Below are positions 40,100-52,905 of a DNA stretch of 64,000 nt, in pieces. The stretch spans positions 7,603,570-7,667,569 of the forward strand of contig JASSKH010000005.1 in NCBI GenBank assembly GCA_031763025.1, read 5' to 3'. This DNA is from Macrocystis pyrifera (taxonomy: Eukaryota > Sar > Phaeophyceae > Laminariales > Laminariaceae). The stretch's first letter is position 1; every line of letters starts with the position of its first letter. Below the pieces are notes generated by a model that did not search any database, was not told the DNA's origin, and saw only the letters and a list, made by a program, of their open reading frames with translations. The translations under genes and the position numbers were made by a program.

Positions 40100-41969
40100 C
40101 GGCATCGCGACGACCGTGGTTTGTCATGATCTCCCGGTGGTAAAGCACAGCCGCGGGCAATAAAATATCGGATAACTGACACACAAAAAACTCCTCCAAC
40201 ACCACCACCGTGTCGGCGTCCGCCCGCGTCAGCTATGCCCCGCTGGACGGAAACATGAGGACAACATAGATAGGCACTCATACGACGATGCCATCTTCCT
40301 TTATATTTCCGCCCACAGTATTGGTAATTACTGCAAAGAGCAGTCACACAGGCGGGGGGTGATTATTTTTCCAGCGCTCGTCTTCTCTCGACCACCGACG
40401 AACGGTAATATAAGGGTGCTCAAGTCGAGCACACTGCATTTTGGGAAGGCTCGTTCTTGTTCGGTCGTATTGGAAGCCTTCCTGTTCTGTTGAAAACCAA
40501 ACGAGCGCTGGGTAACGATCGGAACCCTGTGCGAAGTCAACTCTCGGTACATACAGCAGCACTCCGCAGTAGGAAGACGTTTGTATGTACGACAAACGCA
40601 CGCGGCAAACTACAGCACTTGTCTTATACTGCTCCCCGCGTGTTTCTCCTACACAGACGGGGTTGATACCACCGCATAACATACAGCAGTAACAGCGGAT
40701 TTCTCGTGTCTTAAGGTCGCCAAGCTCAGGTTGGGTCCGTAACTGGGTTAAACGTCCGCGTCATCGCATCACCACACCACACAGCGGACTTATCCGACGC
40801 GACCTCTCATCTTGTATCGTGCGTGCTGCGACTCGCTGCAACTGTTGCCCACCGCCGTGGGCTCGTCTATGCAGCCCAAACGCTTACGTATGATGTACCC
40901 TGTACGTACCAACAAAAAAAAAGAGCTCGCGACTCGAGAGCGTCCACAAAAGTCACAAGGCTTCCGCGAAGCGTGACGTAACAAGAGCGCTTTCATAACA
41001 AAAAATATAGTCGTGGCATTTTGTACCCCAGCCAAGACGCTGAAGGCGGACGCAGGCTTCACAGATAAAAAGGGAAAAAAATGACGAAAAAAAAAACGTG
41101 CGGTGGTGACAGATGACAAATAAATGCTGGCAACTTTTCATCGCTGAACACCACAACAGCAGCAGCGGCATTGGTTATGCAGCGGGCTGAAGGCGGAGCA
41201 CGTATCAAAATACCACCACAAAAGAAAATCACCCGACACGAAAAAAAACGAGCGCGTGTGTTTTCTTTCGCATCATACATCAAACTTGAAACCGCTCTTT
41301 CTACTCATCATCCAAGGCATCATAATTTCGCAAGTGCTATTAAAACGTACCAGGTACCTGGTATGATACAGCCAAAATCACATATCTTCGCGTCGGCGTC
41401 TGGGTGTTGCGTCCGCCTACGAGCCTATAAGTAATGAGTCTTCCTTGTACAAGCATCATCATTCTGGTTTTTATTTGGAAACAATATACCTGGTATATAT
41501 AATATATATATATTACACCTACCTGGTACATATGATGCAAGAGTATGATACCAGTTGATACTGGTACGTGGTGGTGTAGTCCCGGAGTCTGTGGCAACGA
41601 CTGACGTTCGCGTGCCACATCCTGTTCGTTCGTTCTGATAATCTGGTCCACAGAGGGGTACCTTGATAAATCGTACCGGTACCTATTGATAGGCCTCTCC
41701 GGCTCTTCGAACATCTTCAATTTTTGTTTTGTTAATTCGTTTGTTGTACTACGTATTTTATACCAGGTATGCACGTATTGATATTAACAGTATTAATATG
41801 TATCTATACATACAGCAGTACCGGCAAATGTTTACGCGCCGGATTCATAATCAACCACATGAGATGCAAAAACCAGAGGAGAGGGTATCGCAGGGAGGCG
41901 ATATGATAAGTTATGCTTGTTTCACACACAATACGCTATTGTTCTCACGTTGACTCATGTCCAAAACAA

Positions 41970-42065
41970 TAACCCGTTTAGGACCGCAGTCCCGTTTGGG
42001 GACAAACTACTTGAAATTTGACTGGCTTGTCCCCAAAACGGGACTGCAGCATTAAAGAGGGTTAA
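41970..42065 (+). mobile_element. MITE-B copy 6
   Basis: AACCCGTTTAGGACCGCAGT ... GACTGCAGCATTAAAGAGGGTTAA; centre diverged. Confidence 0.85.
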
Positions 42066-43811
42066 GTCACAGGACAGGCTCCAAAACACTAGGGCGGAAT
42101 AATACCTCAGGCTGTATGCATACCTTCGTATACCGATAAACAGACAGCAGTAGGTACTGCTTCACGTATGTACCCATCCCATTACTTTCCGTCCCTGTGT
42201 TCTGTGCTACACATACTACAGCAGTATATCCAGACTACACACGCTGCCTTTGCACAGAAACCACAGCAGCAGCAGCAGTAGCAACTAACCGCAACAACAA
42301 AAGTTACTACAAAAGTACTGCAGCTGCTGTACTGCGAGCAACGCCATGGGTACGGAGAGCGGAGCATCAATCTCCACACCCAGCCAGCCATCCATCCAAC
42401 CCACAACAACCCAAAACCGATCACAAGCGCAAGACGAAAGCACTAGTAATATTGATAGACTGGCACCATGTTGTATGTACATCATGCCGTACACCGTACG
42501 TATGCTTCTACTCGCCTCGTACATCCGTCCCAGCATCCTACGGATACTACTGCTGTACCGGGTATATAGAGTAATATGAGCTGTGACATAAAAACGCGAC
42601 GTCGAAAACCCGCGTTGGACCGAAATGGATGACACCCCCATCCACGATTCATCCATAGACCAGCGCGGCCGCTAGGCCCTACCTGGTAGCCGCCAAGACA
42701 CGCCGTACGCGCGTCAATACATGCCCGGTAACGCACCCCCCGGACAAAACCAAAACAAAACGGCTCGAGACACGATTCAAGGCCTCCCCTCCTTCATTCT
42801 CGTGGCGGCCTCTAAATAGACTTCTTTTCAAGGGTAAAAGTGCGATGTCTTGCGTAGAAAGCGCGTAGCACCCCGAACAGCGTCGAAGACATCTCCATAG
42901 CCAAGGGCTCTGAGACGGTTCTCGAGACTTGTAGTCTGAGCCATTTAGTTTGAGACATTTAGTCCGCCATCCCGAACCTTGTATTTATAGGGAGCGCGTA
43001 TCTAACGGCGATAGTGTGGCGTGGCGCACAAAAACTTCTCGTGTTAGTGCCTTTTCAAGCGCACAGGTGTGTTGCCTTGCACGACGAGCAAGGCCCACGA
43101 GACACCAAACGAAACTTGAAGAAAAACCTCTTCTGGCAAAGGGCTCTATGACACGAATCAAGACGTCTTAGCGGCTGGTAAGGCCTAACGGCAGCCATCC
43201 CAGGTTTTAGTCCCGGCACGGTAAAAAAACACGAATACGTCAACTATGTCAACTATTATCGTGCGAGTAAACCAAGAGAACGAAGGAGATCGCCCGCCAC
43301 TTTCGTCTCATGGTCATCTTCATCAGGATTTTTGGAGACCGAGGGAGCAGCCTCGATCTACAGCAACATCAGATGCATGCCTTCCCTGGACGGCAATACT
43401 AAGACCGTTTAGTGTTCATGTTTATGCCCAAACGTTTCTCACATTTCTCTGTACAGGCGGCATTCACCAGAAATACATACGGGGCACCGACGTATACAAA
43501 CAAAACGGGCACTATTATACTATTCCTACTGTGTGTGAACCCATGATAAGAGAAAAAAAACAGGCTGACATTCACTCCAAGTAACTACTACAATAATAAA
43601 AGCAAGAGCAGTACGTACACTGAAGATTTTTAAGTCGCTCCTCAGCAAGAAAATTAACAATCACCAGGCAGACAAATGGGTGGGAGATGCCGACTTGATC
43701 AAGCAACTCTCCCCCCCGGGACAAAAATCCCTAGTCCAGGGCATGCATCACATGTGGAGGAAAGGCTATATCCATACATACTATATTAACAAATATACTG
43801 GTGCGTAACCT

Positions 43812-43856
43812 ACAGCCTCGTTTTGGGGAGACAAACTCCGTGAAATTGAACCCGAA
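43812..43856 (+). mobile_element. MITE-B fragment
   Basis: Only CAGCCTCGTTTTGGGGAGACAAAC and a little of the centre remain. Confidence 0.35.
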
Positions 43857-45825
43857 ATAATAGTGTGTACGTAGTACTCGCCATGTACAAATATATCTTC
43901 AATACACTACTGTAAGTACGAATGAATACGTATCCTGCAGGCTCTTTTCTAAAAACAAATTCCTGGAAATTAAAAAAGCACGATCCGTCAAGGTATATAT
44001 ACGAGGTAGGTACATACAGCAGCAGTAAAAAGGTGAGCGTAAGCTTCGCCCATGCCGATATTTATTACTTGTGGTAGTCGAGATGGGGCATCAACGAATT
44101 GCTGAGATGTCGGCGTTTCTTTGGCGGGAATCAGGCAGTTGCAATAGCAGCAACAGCAGTGGCGGCCGTTGCCGCGACAGCGGCCACAGCGGCCACCACC
44201 GCGACGGCGGCGATAGCGGCGGGGAAAAAAGACCAAAATAAGCCATCTCCAAGGCACAAAATAATAGGAAATAAAAACCGAAGGCCCTCGTTTTGGTAAA
44301 TTTCGAAACCCGCAGCAGCAGCCGCAGCAGCAGCAGTACCTAGTATATAGCAGCGGCAGTAGGTATTAGCAGCAATAGCCGAAGAACAGCGAAGCAGTGA
44401 AAACAGCAGTATGGACGTACATGGACGCAGCACGAAACGGATGTTAGGCGGGGTATTAGACTCGCTAAATTCGATACATTTTTAAGGTTTGCCATTTGCT
44501 ACAGGCCATACACTCGTCTATCGTATGTACACAACTCAACTGGTGGTGGGGTGCTGCTGCCGACCAAAACCATAAAAGTGAGACGCCAACAGCAGCAGCA
44601 GCAGCAGCACCTCAGTTATCGAAGTTGGTGAACGAGTATTTTGGGGTTCCGTGTTCCGTCGTTCCTCCACGAGCACGGTCAGTTTGTCATGTAGGCTACA
44701 ACGTCACCAAATGTTACGTTATATGTTGACAAAACGATCAATCGTATCTGGTATGATTTGAATATACCAACAGGTGAACACGTGGGGCAACTGCAACAGT
44801 TCGTCGTCGGCAAGTGTGCATGGCCAGAAACCCAGAGAAGAAAAAGAGAGGATGGGGAACGAGAAAGACGAGGAGAAAAAGAGACAAGACAAAAAAAAAG
44901 AAGAGCAACGAGACCAAATGACCGACCGTACGACAGCTTCCCCGCCCCCCCCCGCACCCCAAATCCCATAAAAATAGAAAGGCAGCGCCAAAAGACCTGA
45001 CAAGCCTATTTCGACTGGAGCCAAAAACAGGCGAAGTGGTCAAAAATCAAGTAAAAAACGATCCTACAGCGGCAGCAGTAAGCAGCACCGCCGACGAAAT
45101 AAAAACCAGTCGACCTCGGGTACGTACCAAGTAAAACCTTTTACGTTTTACATCGGCGCCGAAAAACACCGATTTCGGCCCCGACAACGGCGCACTATTA
45201 GTACATACGATCGGGACTACGGCGCACATTCATGATATGTATGTGCATGACAGCCGGGATAAGGGTCGCCGGAGTTGATGGTTAGTGAAAAGGTTGGGGT
45301 TCGGTTGAGGAGTGCGAGTCCGAACATAAACAAGTGACAACCAACCTGGCAATTTTGTAAATTTTCGACCAAAATCACAACATACATACAAGCAGCGGAG
45401 AAACTGCACGTACGTGCAAGACTATTCAGACTTGCAGCTAAGTTCAATACGGTTGCTAAAACACGTACGTACAGCTATCGTTAGTGTGTGTTCTTCACCA
45501 TTTAGCCATTATTTCTACACGTCGGAGATTTTGTGTTATTAGATACATATCTGGTATCACTCAAACTGCTGTACCACATAGGACAAGGGTGCCTCCTGGG
45601 CAGGGCTGACTATATATATGAGCACCATCAAGTGGGAGCAGGGTGCCAAATGGGCCGGGCCCACAGCGGGGTCCAAGTACCAAGGGTGTCAGGTGGTGAA
45701 AAAATACGTGCAGTTCTAAACAAATCTTGCGCGCACGTCGTGCAAGTTGTCCGCCGGTGGTAACACACTACTACGCACCTTCTATCACTACCTTATCGAT
45801 TTCGCACACCTGTCTTCGTATTATA

Positions 45826-45915
45826 CATACCACCACTCTGAGCGAAAAAAAAGGACCAGAGTTGGTCTTCATGTTGATGAAAAACGGTGGTCAAATTTCC
45901 GCCCAGAGTAGTATA
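45826..45915. mobile_element. Inverted-repeat element, TIR ACCACTCTGAGCG..
   Basis: ACCACTCTGAGCGAAAAAAAAGGACCA pairs with TGGTCAAATTTCCGCCCAGAGTAGT. Shares the GGGCGGAAAT terminus with the element at 27,318. Confidence 0.55.
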
Positions 45916-45996
45916 TTCATATGATTATCAGCTATGTTCATGAAGAAAAAAAATATAGTATTAATAGCAGTTTGTATCTTTCTTCGTCTGTACGTA

Positions 45997-46319
45997 CGGC
46001 GTCCCCGGTGGCTTGGTAGGTGGTCCGCGTGCCTGTCAAGATCAATTTCGTGGGTTCAAGTCTCACCGAGTGCATGCTCGTAGGGACTTTTTCTTGCATA
46101 AAAAATTGATTAGCGGAAAGCGCGAGAGCGTGAGTTAGCTACATTCGATGAAAATCGACGAGCAGTGGGAATGCTGAACCCTATGCGCGACAAAAAATAA
46201 AGGCACGTACCGGGGGGGAGAAGGGACGACACCTGTGACCACGGCTTGTCCAGAAGATCGTCGAGGGTAAAACCTCCTACGAGTGGGCTGGAAAGTAGAA
46301 ATGATGAAAAAAAAAAAAA
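45997..46319 (+). mobile_element. tRNA-derived SINE copy 4
   Basis: Full-length copy from CGGCGTCCCCGGTGGCTTGG to AAATGATG plus a 14-base A tail; good family reference. Confidence 0.92.
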
Positions 46320-47901
46320 CACAACAACAACAACAACAGCAAGCAATAATAGTACCCAGACGAAGTACACGAGGGGATCACCTCGATATCTGTTGTTATT
46401 GTTATAGTTGGCTCAAAACCTGCTGGCCCTCCACCTGCCTCCTACATCTTCTAAATCACCGGCACCTGCGCAAATCTGCGTCCTGTGCATGGAGTTACTG
46501 CTGTGTGATCGGATGTATATATATATACATAGAGGGTGATCGAACAGACACAGGTCCACGGCCTATCTTGGCGCGTGTTTTTCACTTGTAAGACGTGTAC
46601 ACGTATGCCCAGATTGTACCTTTTTTTCGTCTCGAGACCAAAAGGTACCGGGTATACTGGTCCTGTATCGCTGTATCATATCGGTTTTGGGCCGCTGCCC
46701 TATTCAATGATAAACGGTAACATGTAAGTACTGCTGTAGGGCGAACGTACTACAGCAGGTGCCTGATATATCGCTTATCGTTTATCGTGAAACGACTCAT
46801 ATCGAATCGATTCCAAATTCGAAGTCGGAATCTGTCTCGTCTGCTTTTTCTGCATCTCTTTTGGTCTGTTTTTTCGTTTTTTTTTTCTAAATGTATTTTT
46901 TTTTTTTCTCCGTCTCTCTCGCACGACCCTCCTCCCCCGCGGCCAACATGTAAAAAAACCCCGACCCTTCTGGCCCTTCTGATATTTCCATGCATGTACG
47001 ATAGATAGCCTACAGCCCCCATCCCCCTCCCGGGCCTTTTCAAAGATATATAATGTCATCCTATCATGCAGGCTGGGCCTGGCCTGTAACATACTGGTAG
47101 TACAAAACATACTGGTAGGGTACCCATACTGGCTGGCTGAGACGACCAGCAGAGTGCACGAAGTTATGCTGAAACATACCAGGTATGGAAGACTACATTA
47201 TTGTCCCCACAAAACGCCATCCTATATAACGGGATACTTTACACAATAAGATATCAGCAAACGATAGCGGGAGCAGAGAGGGAAGACGGGGACTTGCGAA
47301 CAATGAACGACTTGTTGTCTCCATTTTCTCTTTCGATTTTTTTTAATTGTTTTTTGTTTCTTCAGTTTTTTTTTTATTCATAGAATGTGTGTGTCGTGCC
47401 TGTCGTGTCCGGTATGATGACATGGCCTTGTCTATGTAGCACCTGGTACGCTTGCTGCATAATCAAGTATTTCCATGGCGTATTTTCGTGACCAGGATTG
47501 AAGAATCGGCACGGACACTGGTTATGCTCGATGTCGTAGAGAAAGGACGGCGTAATGTGAAGCAAACGCACGTGATACGAGTACCCACATCAACCCAGAC
47601 CCATACCATCGCGGATTGTGATGAGGAGAAAAGGAAAAATAACATAAAAACGCCTCCGGCGGGGCCTCCTCTAACCCAGGGTGGAGAGGGGGTGGCTCGC
47701 GGCTTTGCATGTTGTAATACAGGTAGAGTTGTGTGTAGGACAGGTTTGGGGAAAGTCCGTAGAATGGTCGCCACACACAATGCATGTTTCGTTGGAAGAT
47801 CAGATTTCGGTATCACAAGGTCGTTGTTGCATTATTAACGGTACTGGTATACCCGGTGTGTCATGGCGCGAAAGGACGCACCGTTGGGATGTAACATAGT
47901 A

Positions 47902-48867
47902 GTACGGGGGACGACCATAGTAAATAGGACCAAATATTGTGAGTAAAAATAGGTTATTAATAAGGGCCCGTTTTAACGAGGACTTTTGGTCCTTTCAATT
48001 TGATTCGATTTTTTTTTTTTCCAATATAATTTGCGCATCTGATTGGCCGGAGAGTGAACGACCAGGCAGGATTCGAAGGGGCAATTCGAGGGACTTTTTT
48101 CGTGTGATTTTTCTAATTTCAATTTCGAATTTGGGAGTTGATCAGCCTTCATGTAGCATGTTCATGGTGGGTCAACACCCCCGGTGGAGTCTGGGGCGAT
48201 TCTTGGCCGCTTCAGTGACCACAGTCGAGGCGATAAAACGCGAACCTCAACGACAGGCGACCGGAGCAATGCCGCGCCCACGGCCACATACCATATCACA
48301 TCGTACCCCGGCGGTGGCACCTCAAAAGAAATCATGACCGCCGCAAGCCCAATTTTCGGCCTGCTCGATCGGCCAACCATCACGAAAACCGAGCAAACAA
48401 GCCAAAATAACAGAGGATACGCTCGAGACCTCGATAGCTGCACCACCGTTGCTGTTCCGCACGTGGCGCTTGAGGTCTCCCTCTGCCCACCCAAGACACA
48501 CTGAGAGTGATAGCTTCTTATCCTGAGCCACCAAAAAGAAACAAATGCTGACGGCGGCGCGCACGCGACAACGCAAACCTTCGCTCTCGTCTACGCTCTT
48601 CGCTGTTTGTAGGCTGGGCGTTGTGTGACGCGCTTCGTTATTCCAGGTTGTTTCGATTTCCTTTTTGTTTGACAATGAATGCGCCGTTTCCTGATAGGAT
48701 ACAAACACGTTTTTTTTTTTTTTTCGAAATCAAATTAAAATTCATTGAAATTGAAATTTTATTTCCAAATAACGAATTTTAGTGTTCCCCGTTAAGATGG
48801 GCTCTAATATATGTTTTTTTTATTTTGTGTACATACCGTAGGTTCTATTTACTATGCCCCCCGTAAG
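47902..48867 (+). mobile_element. MITE-A copy 12, split by a later insertion
   Basis: Left part (47,902-47,954) ends AGTAAAAATAGGT; right part (about 48,810-48,867) resumes TATTTTGTGTACATACCGTAGG and ends in CCCCCCGTAAG. Together they make one complete MITE-A. Confidence 0.85.
47955..48809. mobile_element. ~855 bp element inserted in MITE-A
   Basis: Termini are imperfect inverted repeats: TATTAATAAGGGCCCGTTTTAACGAGGA at left against TATTAGAGCCCATCTTAACGGGGA read inward from the right. T-rich blocks follow the left end and precede the right end. It has GC-richer interior sequence with open frames up to 132 codons but no recognisable transposase, so it is probably non-autonomous. Confidence 0.65.
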
Positions 48868-48968
48868 AGGACACAGGTACATCGAGACATACAACAAGCC
48901 CACAGGGGTGACCATCTTGCTCGAATATCAGGTACTACCCCAATAGAACGCTTGTCAACACCTCGTAA

Positions 48969-49000
48969 AAGCCGGCGTCCCCGGCGGCTTGGTCCGCGTG
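48969..49000 (+). mobile_element. SINE head fragment
   Basis: GCCGGCGTCCCCGGCGGCTTGG and TCCGCGTGCC only, with the TAGGTGG part of the A box missing. Confidence 0.6.
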
Positions 49001-49719
49001 CCCACTATTAATAAGGCTGTTCCCTATCCGGTATAGATTTTGGGCATCATATTTTGACCCGATAGCGTTTTCAGTTGTGACCGACCAGGTACGCAAATCG
49101 AAACACGTCTTCCTATGCCGAAAAATCGGAATTATTGTGCGACAAGAGATTCGAGCGAACTGGGTGCGCTGCGCTGCCCGTAGGACCCAAGCGTCCAAGC
49201 CAACGCTGACTGCCTTTGGTCTGGCGGCCAAGAGACGTGCCGAGTGCGCTAGGGTCAACCTGTCTTCGTATTTCGTATTTTGCAATGTGACTGACTACTG
49301 CTGATGATGCTGTAGTCTACGAGTACGTATCAACAGATAGGTACGCGCCGAGTGCGTTTCTCTTGGTCTCTAGGCCCAGGCCCGCGCCAGTCGACTGTTG
49401 TCTGGCCCGGAGAGACGCGCCGCCCGCCGACCGCGCGTCGGGCGCGAAGCAACGTCGCTATACAGCACCTGTGTCACAATCTAACTCAACGATCGTTCTG
49501 CTCCTGCTTGCTGTCGGGGATAACATTTTGAATTTAGAAACCATGCCATTTTGCGATTGGCCAAAATCTGACGACTTGGGCCATCGAATTCTCAAATCCG
49601 AAAAAAAACAGTCAGATTTCGCGTATTCGGGCTGCATAAGCAGATGCAGTCATTTTTTGGGTCGAAAAAAACATATTTGAAGCTCGATATCGAACCGCAT
49701 AGGAAACAGCCTAAGATTA

Positions 49720-49996
49720 TTCGTGGGTTCGAGTCTCACCGAGTGCATACTCGTAGGGACTTTCGTTTGCATAAACTTGACTAGCGGAAAGCGCGAGAGC
49801 GTGAGTTAGCAACATTCGATGAAACTAAATCGACGAGCAGTGGGAATGCTGAATGAACCCTATAATATGCGCGCTAAAAGCGAAGGCACGTACCGGGGGG
49901 GGAAAGGAGACGACACCTGTGACCACGGCTAGTCCAGAAGATCGCTGAGGGTAAAACCTCCTACGGAAAGTAAACGTGACGATTAAAAAAAAAAAA
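49720..49996 (+). mobile_element. tRNA-derived SINE copy 5, 5'-truncated
   Basis: Begins inside the head at TTCGTGGGTTCGAGTCTCACC, so the A box is gone; ends with a 13-base A tail. Confidence 0.88.
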
Positions 49997-50159
49997 ACGA
50001 GGTTGTCTACTCAGGCTAAACGTACATATGTGCGGCATTGGTGTGCTGGTACGAGTATTTGTGTTGGATATCGTATCGAAAATTTCGATACCAGGTATTA
50101 ATACCACATATATCGTATCGAACGTCTTGAGCCCTCCATCCCCTGGCATTGCCGTGTTT

Positions 50160-50415
50160 TCTTATGGATATAGCACACCTCGGACAGATTAAGCTCTGTG
50201 TCATCTAAATCCTCACCTGCGGTTGTGATGGGTTCCTGCCGTTGTGATGGGTTGCACAGGATCTACAGTAGTACAGATCTAACCCAAGAAACCTGTGCTA
50301 CAACATGCAGATTTTACGGGTCTCACCTGGCAACATGAGCTACTGCTGTAGATTCTACAGCGTCAGGGATACGAATATCTGCCCTGAAAAATCCAGATCA
50401 TGTGGAAATCGATCA
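50160..50415 (+). repeat. E-family repeat
   Basis: CACCTGCGGTTGTGATGGG, GCACAGGATCTAC, AGATCTAACCCAAGAAACCTGTGCTA, GGCAACATGAGCTACTGCTG, then ATCTGCCCTGAAA. Confidence 0.65.
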
Positions 50416-51385
50416 ACTCTCCGACGTGTGGAAATCTACTATTAATAATAGTGGACGAAAGCTTTTCATGAACAGCAGTATCAATCCGAAATCGTATTAC
50501 TGCTGTGCGATAGTTTTATTGTTTATCGGGGGCGTATCAAAGTCGATTCCGGTATCGGTATCCAACACTATTACGAATAGTGACTACAAATAATAATATT
50601 ACTGCTGTGACTGGTGCAGGCATACCTGTTTAGACAAACAGCAAAGTCCGCCAACACTTGGATTCTTAGATTACTTGAATTCTTAGTTTCATAGTTTCAG
50701 TTCCATAATCGGATCCATCACGACTATTAATAATACACAATTGAATTGCTGCTATGGTTTGCTGCTGTTTTAGTGGCGTTCGTACGCGTACAACAAAAGC
50801 AGTACGTACCCCCTGTACCCTGGCTGGTGCCCTGTACCCCCCCCCCCCCCCCCTCCCTCAATAACTTGAAGGCGGCATAGAAAAAACAGGGATATATCCC
50901 GAACACGACAGGAACATAATTCAGGCAGTACTCGCAATGACCCGCTGCTGTTGTTTTTACCCTTCAAGGAGGGCAACGCCAATGTCAGTGTTGGTTCCGG
51001 GCGCCTACGTAGGCACTTCACTCAAGGTTCAGTGCAACAACGCAACACCCCTCCCCCCCCAACCTCTATTCGTATGGTCCAACCCCTAAAAAACACAACG
51101 TTCGATTATATTCTTGCATTTTTTAGCACCGCCTCGTATATACCAAAATGCGAGGCCGTCGAGGGTCAAGGGTACCAAGTGAGTAACATTAATAGTTTGG
51201 TTTGCGTATTTAATAATATTATATACAGCGAGGTTATGCTTGAGGCCGCTTGTTCATTGGCATATTTGGTGTTGCGTGTTTGATCGTGTCTTCACAAGGT
51301 GCTCAGAAAGGGGGGGGAGCGAGGGGAGGAAATTCCACCGCCTTTGCCTGGCGTTCCTCGATCCTCCAGGTTTGGTTTTGCAGGG

Positions 51386-51386
51386 C

Positions 51387-51417
<31 letters not shown>
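51386..51417 (+). repeat. CAG microsatellite
   Basis: About ten AGC units. Confidence 0.9.
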
Positions 51418-51418
<1 letters not shown>

Positions 51419-52510
51419 GACGCGCGGTTGTATAATACGCACCAGGTACCATATCCTATCCATTACATACCAGTTACAGAGCAGGTTGAACAGCAGTGAG
51501 TAAGTAGTTCCAGTAGAAATACTGAAAATTGGTAAGCAGGGACAAGTGGTTGCTACTTGCGCTGCTGCAGGTGCTGCACAAACAATGTGGATCAAGAGGA
51601 GACTAGAGCCGAGCCTTCACCTCACCTATTATGACTTTCGTCATCCATTCTTCCCTCGTCTATTCACAAAGTCAACTGATGTTAGCGGGGGGAGGGAGCA
51701 GGGAGGCTTTCGCACAAAATCAGGAACAACGAAAACAAAACGTGTCACCATATACCAGGTACATAGTAGTAGAAACATTTGAGTGTTGTACGCAGAATAT
51801 CATACGACAGCAGCAAGTGACGCGCGGATCCCCACCAACTCTGCAACGCACAGGCCCAAGCCAAGCGCAGGGGCACCGCAAGCGCACCCAGGGGTGGACG
51901 CGAGCAAGCCTGCGAGAAGCCGGCTAACTCCTCTACTGGAACTTTCAGCTTTATTTCCCTCCGATCACCACGCATCGTGGCAATGAGAAAGGACGACGCC
52001 GAAAATATCGCGATCATCTTTCATAATTCATTTTCGTCGATATCCTACTCCTATAAATATCCGCGGGTATAATCGTACGAGTACTGCTGCACGAAAACGA
52101 GTCTTCTGACGTTTTTTCTGGTTTGTTCCCACAAAATTTCCCAAAAGAAAGTTCACAATTTTTTTCTTTCGAATTTAACCTGGTTGTAGTATGCCCCACG
52201 TAAAAAAAACACCCACTTCTCTCCTGAACGGGTATACCTACCCTGCTACGTTCGTTTCTTTGTAAACGACAGCTCCCGGCAAAATTATGTACTAGATTTT
52301 ACTATGTAAAAAGACGAAGAAAAAAAAAAAAAAAATCGCCCCCTGCCCGGTCCTGTCTGTCTCCTTCACGGGCCAGAGCGCAAGGAGTTACGGAGGTAGG
52401 TATGTATCGCTCGCTCGCGGTCGCAAACCTGCTGCATCGGAAAACTATTGCACTCGTCCCCGACCCCCCAACTCGATCCCCCTGTTCCAACCCCCCGTCC
52501 CCACTCTCAC

Positions 52511-52905
52511 GTGCGTTCCGCGCTCGCCCTCTGAGGCCTCGGCGGCGCCCTCCCGGCTGCTGTCCCCTTGTTGCTTCGCGGTGCTGCTCCTCTGGAGGGT
52601 CCGCCGGAGATCAGAACGGGAGAGCTCTCTCCCTCTTGCGTCTTGGGACTGGTCGACCGAGAGAATAGCGCGCGGGCGTTCCGTCCCCAGCTCGGCTGCT
52701 TGACGAGCCTCGACCCAACCGCCGCCCCGCGAGCGCCTGCGCTCGGACGGCTCGCACCCGTGTCGTAGACGTCGCGAGCGGACAGGGAGGATTCTCGCTT
52801 CACGTCGTCCAGGCGGGAGGGCGAGTTGAGGCCTGGTCGTCGATTGAGGGCAGGGTCCGAGAGCGTTCGGGTCAGTCGCTCAGATTTTTCGTCTTCCAAC
52901 ACCAT
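52511..52905 (-). CDS. First coding exon of a minus-strand gene, probably gene 1
   Basis: ATG at 52,905 follows an in-frame TAG, and the frame stays open for 131 codons to a donor GCAC|GTGAGAG (phase 2). Composition is that of a real disordered N-terminus: EDEKSERLTRTLSDPALNRR, SRLDDVKRESSLSARD, VKQPSWGRNARALFSRS. Ser in basic contexts suggests phosphorylation sites (inference). The outgoing phase equals the incoming phase proposed for the exon at 23.4 kb, which would imply a ~29 kb intron. It may instead start another gene whose later exons I missed. Confidence 0.6.

Larger units (their letters stand above)
23682..52510. other. ~29 kb without convincing exons: giant intron or intergenic
   Basis: I found no ORF with both plausible composition and splice signals. 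The region is AT-richer, full of TATTAATA, CAGCAGTA and TACCAGGTA words, and holds most SINE copies and many MITE-A, MITE-B, C and E repeats. A GC-rich patch at 51,815-51,930 has open frames on both strands but no clear splice boundaries. Confidence 0.55.

Noticed and set aside
45997..46075. Candidate tRNA gene
   Set aside because: A and B boxes are present but the cloverleaf arms do not pair well, there is no T-run terminator nearby, and the unit continues into the shared SINE body in five places.
47939..48708. Open frames of 106-132 codons on both strands
   Set aside because: They lie inside the ~855 bp insertion in MITE-A, overlap each other antisense, and show no transposase motifs.
51745..52017. 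GC-rich patch with minus frame EIKLKVPVEELAGFSQ
   Set aside because: No acceptor/donor pair gives a bounded exon, and the plus strand is equally open; left as unexplained.
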